Origin: Actinobacteria bacterium UBA4719 | GTDB lineage: Bacteria > Actinomycetota > Actinomycetes > Actinomycetales > Dermatophilaceae | Length of the DNA stretch: 6,758 bases | Direction: 5' to 3' | Assembly: GCA_002404345.1 (NCBI GenBank) | Contig: DHJN01000127.1 | Location: 1 to 6,758 of the forward strand | In this document: piece by piece, positions 5,108-6,758 of the stretch | Numbering within the stretch: position 1 is the stretch's first letter | How the letters are laid out: each line of letters starts with the position of its first letter | Program-made: the position numbers and the translations under genes | The notes under the pieces: generated by a model | The model's database searches: none | What the model saw: only the letters and a program-made list of their open reading frames with translations | What the model was told of the DNA's origin: nothing

Positions 5108-6758
5108 GTCCAGCTCCCTCTCCACCACGAACCGGTTGCCGACTGGCGAGGCCGCCCTTGCCGTTTCCGGGGTACAGCCACAGGCGTCCGGCGCCGGACC
5201 TGGCCATCACGTCGGCCGTCCGGTCGCCGTTGTAGTCGCCGACGCCCAAGATCTGGGCGAGATCGTTCTGAGCCGTCGCCAGGACAGAAGAGTCCTGCAG
5301 CACGTTGGGCCCGTTACCGCGGAAGAGGATCAGCGCGTGGTCGCTGGCCCGAAGCGCGATGACGTCCCCGTTGGCGTCGTCGTTGTTGAACGCCCCGGCA
5401 CCGGCCACGCTCTGCACGCCCTGCCACCCAACCGCGATGGCGATTCGCGTCTTGAAGGTCAGGTTCCGCTTGAACGGGTAGGCGAACAGGTTGCCGGACC
5501 CGTCGCGCGCCAACAGGTCCGGAACCCCGTCGTAGTCATAGTCGCCCGCGGCCTCGATCAGGCTGAAAGCGTTCCAGCCGACGGCCCCGACGCGGCGCGG
5601 GGCGGCGAACCTCGAGCCTGCCTGACCGAGCAGGAGGACAAGGGTGCTGTTGGTCCGGACCCGCGCCACGGCATCGGTGTAACCGTCACCGTTGACATCG
5701 CCGACGAGACGCACGAGGTTGGCCCCGGCAACGCTTGGGAAAGCAGCCAGACGAGTCCGGAAGTCACGCTGACCGGTGCCGGCGTAAAGGATCAGGTTGC
5801 CTGCGCCGGCCGCCGGGTTCACCACCAGCAGGTCCGCAACTCCGTCGCCGTTCCAGTCCGCACCAGTGGACATCTGGGTGTAGCCGGCCCAGCCGGCACC
5901 CCACCGGATGTAGCGCACCATGCGGCCACTGGAGTCCGAGGAGTACGTGCTCATGCCGCCACCGAGTCGCGCGTAGACGTCCGGGTTGTGGTCGCCGTCG
6001 AGGTCTGAGCCGCCGACCACGGTCGAGAACGACCCCCAGCCGCGCCCCCAGGGCACGCCGGAACGAAGTGACCCACCGGGAGCGCCGGCATACATCAGCT
6101 GGACGCCGTCTGACCTGCGCGTCGCGAGCAGGTCGGGGATCGTGTCACCGTTGAGGTCGCCAGCCGTGGTCACCGAGCTGACGCCGTTCCACCCGGTGCC
6201 GATAACACGCCCGGGGCGGATCGATCCGGCCCCGTCGCCGGCGTAGTAGATCAGGTTGCCGTGGGTGTCGGTCGCCAGGATGTCGTTGTGGCCGTCTCGG
6301 TTGCGATCGCGCGCCGCAATGACGCGGGTCATGGCGTTCCATCCGTGGCCGCGGTAGAGCACGCCCGCGAAGCCCCCCCTGCCGTTTCCGAGATAGATCC
6401 GCAGACGGTTACCGGCGGGGTCCTGGGCGATGATGTCCGCCTTGCCGTCCCCGTTGAGGTCCGGTGACAGGCTGGCGTTATGCAGGCCGTTCCACCCGGC
6501 ACCGATCGCCACCCCGCTCCGCACGGGCACTCGCGGAGCGCTCGCCAGCACGGAGACCGAACCGGTGATCGACGTGCCGTTCGCGCTCTTCGTGTAGCTG
6601 AGTGCGTCTGCGGCGCCGTTCCGGTCGATGTCGCGTCTGATGGTGCTGCGCGGCAGGGCCCCCATGATGGCGGCTGCGCCGGCGCGGATCTCTGGCAGCC
6701 TGGCGTAGAGATACCGGCCCGGGCAGGAGGTCGGGAATCCATCCCGGTGCCCCGAAAC
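5094..6758 (-). CDS. PGRP/amidase_2-type N-acetylmuramoyl-L-alanine amidase with ten FG-GAP-like repeats (5' part beyond window)
   Basis: The frame is open to the right edge, so the visible 554 residues are the C-terminal part of a longer protein; an internal ATG at 6665 is not the true start. The first visible residues, GHRDGFPTSCPG (3-14) then RYLYARLPEIR (15-25), are the end of a PGRP/T7-lysozyme-like amidase domain. His4 and Cys12 are eight residues apart, as are zinc ligands His122 and Cys130 of T7 lysozyme, and Thr10 matches its Lys128 position, usually Thr in PGRPs. Such enzymes cut the bond between MurNAc and L-Ala of the stem peptide. Ten repeat units of about 50 residues follow, with loops such as DLNGDGKAD (100), DWNGDGVAD (301) and DVNGDGYTD (354), and GWN/LYPGNG motifs between them. 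The last unit stops after RQPVRGG and ends in an odd EGAGHVVG tail that overlaps the start of the SpoIID gene. Signal peptide and most catalytic residues lie outside the window. Repeat identity is certain; the amidase call rests on about 25 residues. Confidence 0.87.
   Translation of the reverse strand, partial: VSGHRDGFPTSCPGRYLYARLPEIRAGAAAIMGALPRSTIRRDIDRNGAADALSYTKSANGTSITGSVSVLASAPRVPVRSGVAIGAGWNGLHNASLSPDLNGDGKADIIAQDPAGNRLRIYLGNGRGGFAGVLYRGHGWNAMTRVIAARDRNRDGHNDILATDTHGNLIYYAGDGAGSIRPGRVIGTGWNGVSSVTTAGDLNGDTIPDLLATRRSDGVQLMYAGAPGGSLRSGVPWGRGWGSFSTVVGGSDLDGDHNPDVYARLGGGMSTYSSDSSGRMVRYIRWGAGWAGYTQMSTGADWNGDGVADLLVVNPAAGAGNLILYAGTGQRDFRTRLAAFPSVAGANLVRLVGDVNGDGYTDAVARVRTNSTLVLLLGQAGSRFAAPRRVGAVGWNAFSLIEAAGDYDYDGVPDLLARDGSGNLFAYPFKRNLTFKTRIAIAVGWQGVQSVAGAGAFNNDDANGDVIALRASDHALILFRGNGPNVLQDSSVLATAQNDLAQILGVGDYNGDRTADVMARSGAGRLWLYPGNGKGGLASRQPVRGGEGAGHVVG
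5114..5120 (-). promoter_or_regulatory. Ribosome binding site of the SpoIID gene, inside the end of the amidase gene
   Basis: GAGGGAG (read on the minus strand) lies six bases before the ATG at 5107. It is the strongest Shine-Dalgarno-like sequence noticed among the gene starts in the window and decides the choice of start. It falls inside the last codons of the amidase gene, whose stop is at 5096-5094, so ribosomes finishing the amidase could reinitiate on the SpoIID gene. Confidence 0.75.
5124..6632 (-). repeat. Ten tandem ~50-residue FG-GAP/VCBS-like repeats in the amidase
   Basis: Loop cores begin near visible residues 43, 100, 151, 201, 252, 301, 354, 406, 456 and 508, spaced 49-57 residues. 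Most keep DxNxDxxxD. Unit 1 (DIDRNGAAD) lacks one Asp, and unit 9 (AFNNDDANGD) is rearranged and lacks the first Asp. The units are more diverged from each other than the five in the neighbouring SpoIID protein, suggesting an older array. Confidence 0.88.

Noticed and set aside
4343..5362. 339-codon open frame on the plus strand, with others at 258-1109 and 2348-3742
   Set aside because: They lie opposite genes with clear domain motifs, have Arg/Gly/Pro-rich or Val/Asp-rich compositions typical of antisense frames in high-GC DNA, and show no recognisable domain.
5094..6665. Treating the amidase/repeat gene as complete with a start at ATG 6665
   Set aside because: The frame stays open to the window edge and the upstream codons encode a recognisable amidase signature.
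1..6758. Search for tRNA, rRNA, insertion sequence, attachment site or terminator hairpin
   Set aside because: Nothing convincing was seen. Genes are packed with no gap long enough to hold such elements, and no transposase motif appears in any plausible frame.

Overview
The window is a single head-to-tail gene block on the minus strand of a high-GC bacterium. G/C-rich third codon positions, GTG starts and the domain types (actinobacterial FG-GAP/VCBS-tailed secreted wall hydrolases) point to an actinobacterium. Genus cannot be read from the sequence. Coding covers essentially the whole window, no intergenic gap exceeds a few tens of bases, and no promoter or terminator is visible. Any promoter would lie beyond the right edge.

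Reading in transcription order (right to left): (1) the 3' part of a secreted PGRP/amidase_2-type N-acetylmuramoyl-L-alanine amidase, of which only the last zinc-ligand segment of the catalytic domain is inside the window, followed by ten FG-GAP-like repeats; (2) a complete secreted SpoIID/LytB-family protein (signal peptide, SpoIID catalytic domain, Pro-rich linker, five FG-GAP-like repeats); (3) a membrane-anchored GT2 glycosyltransferase of the polyprenyl-phosphate sugar transferase type; (4) an NAD(P)-dependent epimerase/dehydratase of the extended SDR superfamily; (5) a class I SAM-dependent methyltransferase with an N-terminal zinc ribbon, cut by the left edge.

Neighbouring genes overlap or are separated by 3 to about 36 bases, so co-transcription and translational coupling are likely. 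The first two products are chemically complementary: an amidase strips stem peptides from peptidoglycan, and SpoIID-family enzymes cleave glycan strands that lack stem peptides. Both carry the same type of roughly 50-residue beta-propeller repeat tail. The last three look like a lipid-linked or cell-surface glycan modification set (sugar transfer, nucleotide-sugar conversion, methylation). The most interesting reading is that this locus couples a two-step, repeat-tailed wall-opening pair to the synthesis of a surface glycan. That link is inference from gene order.
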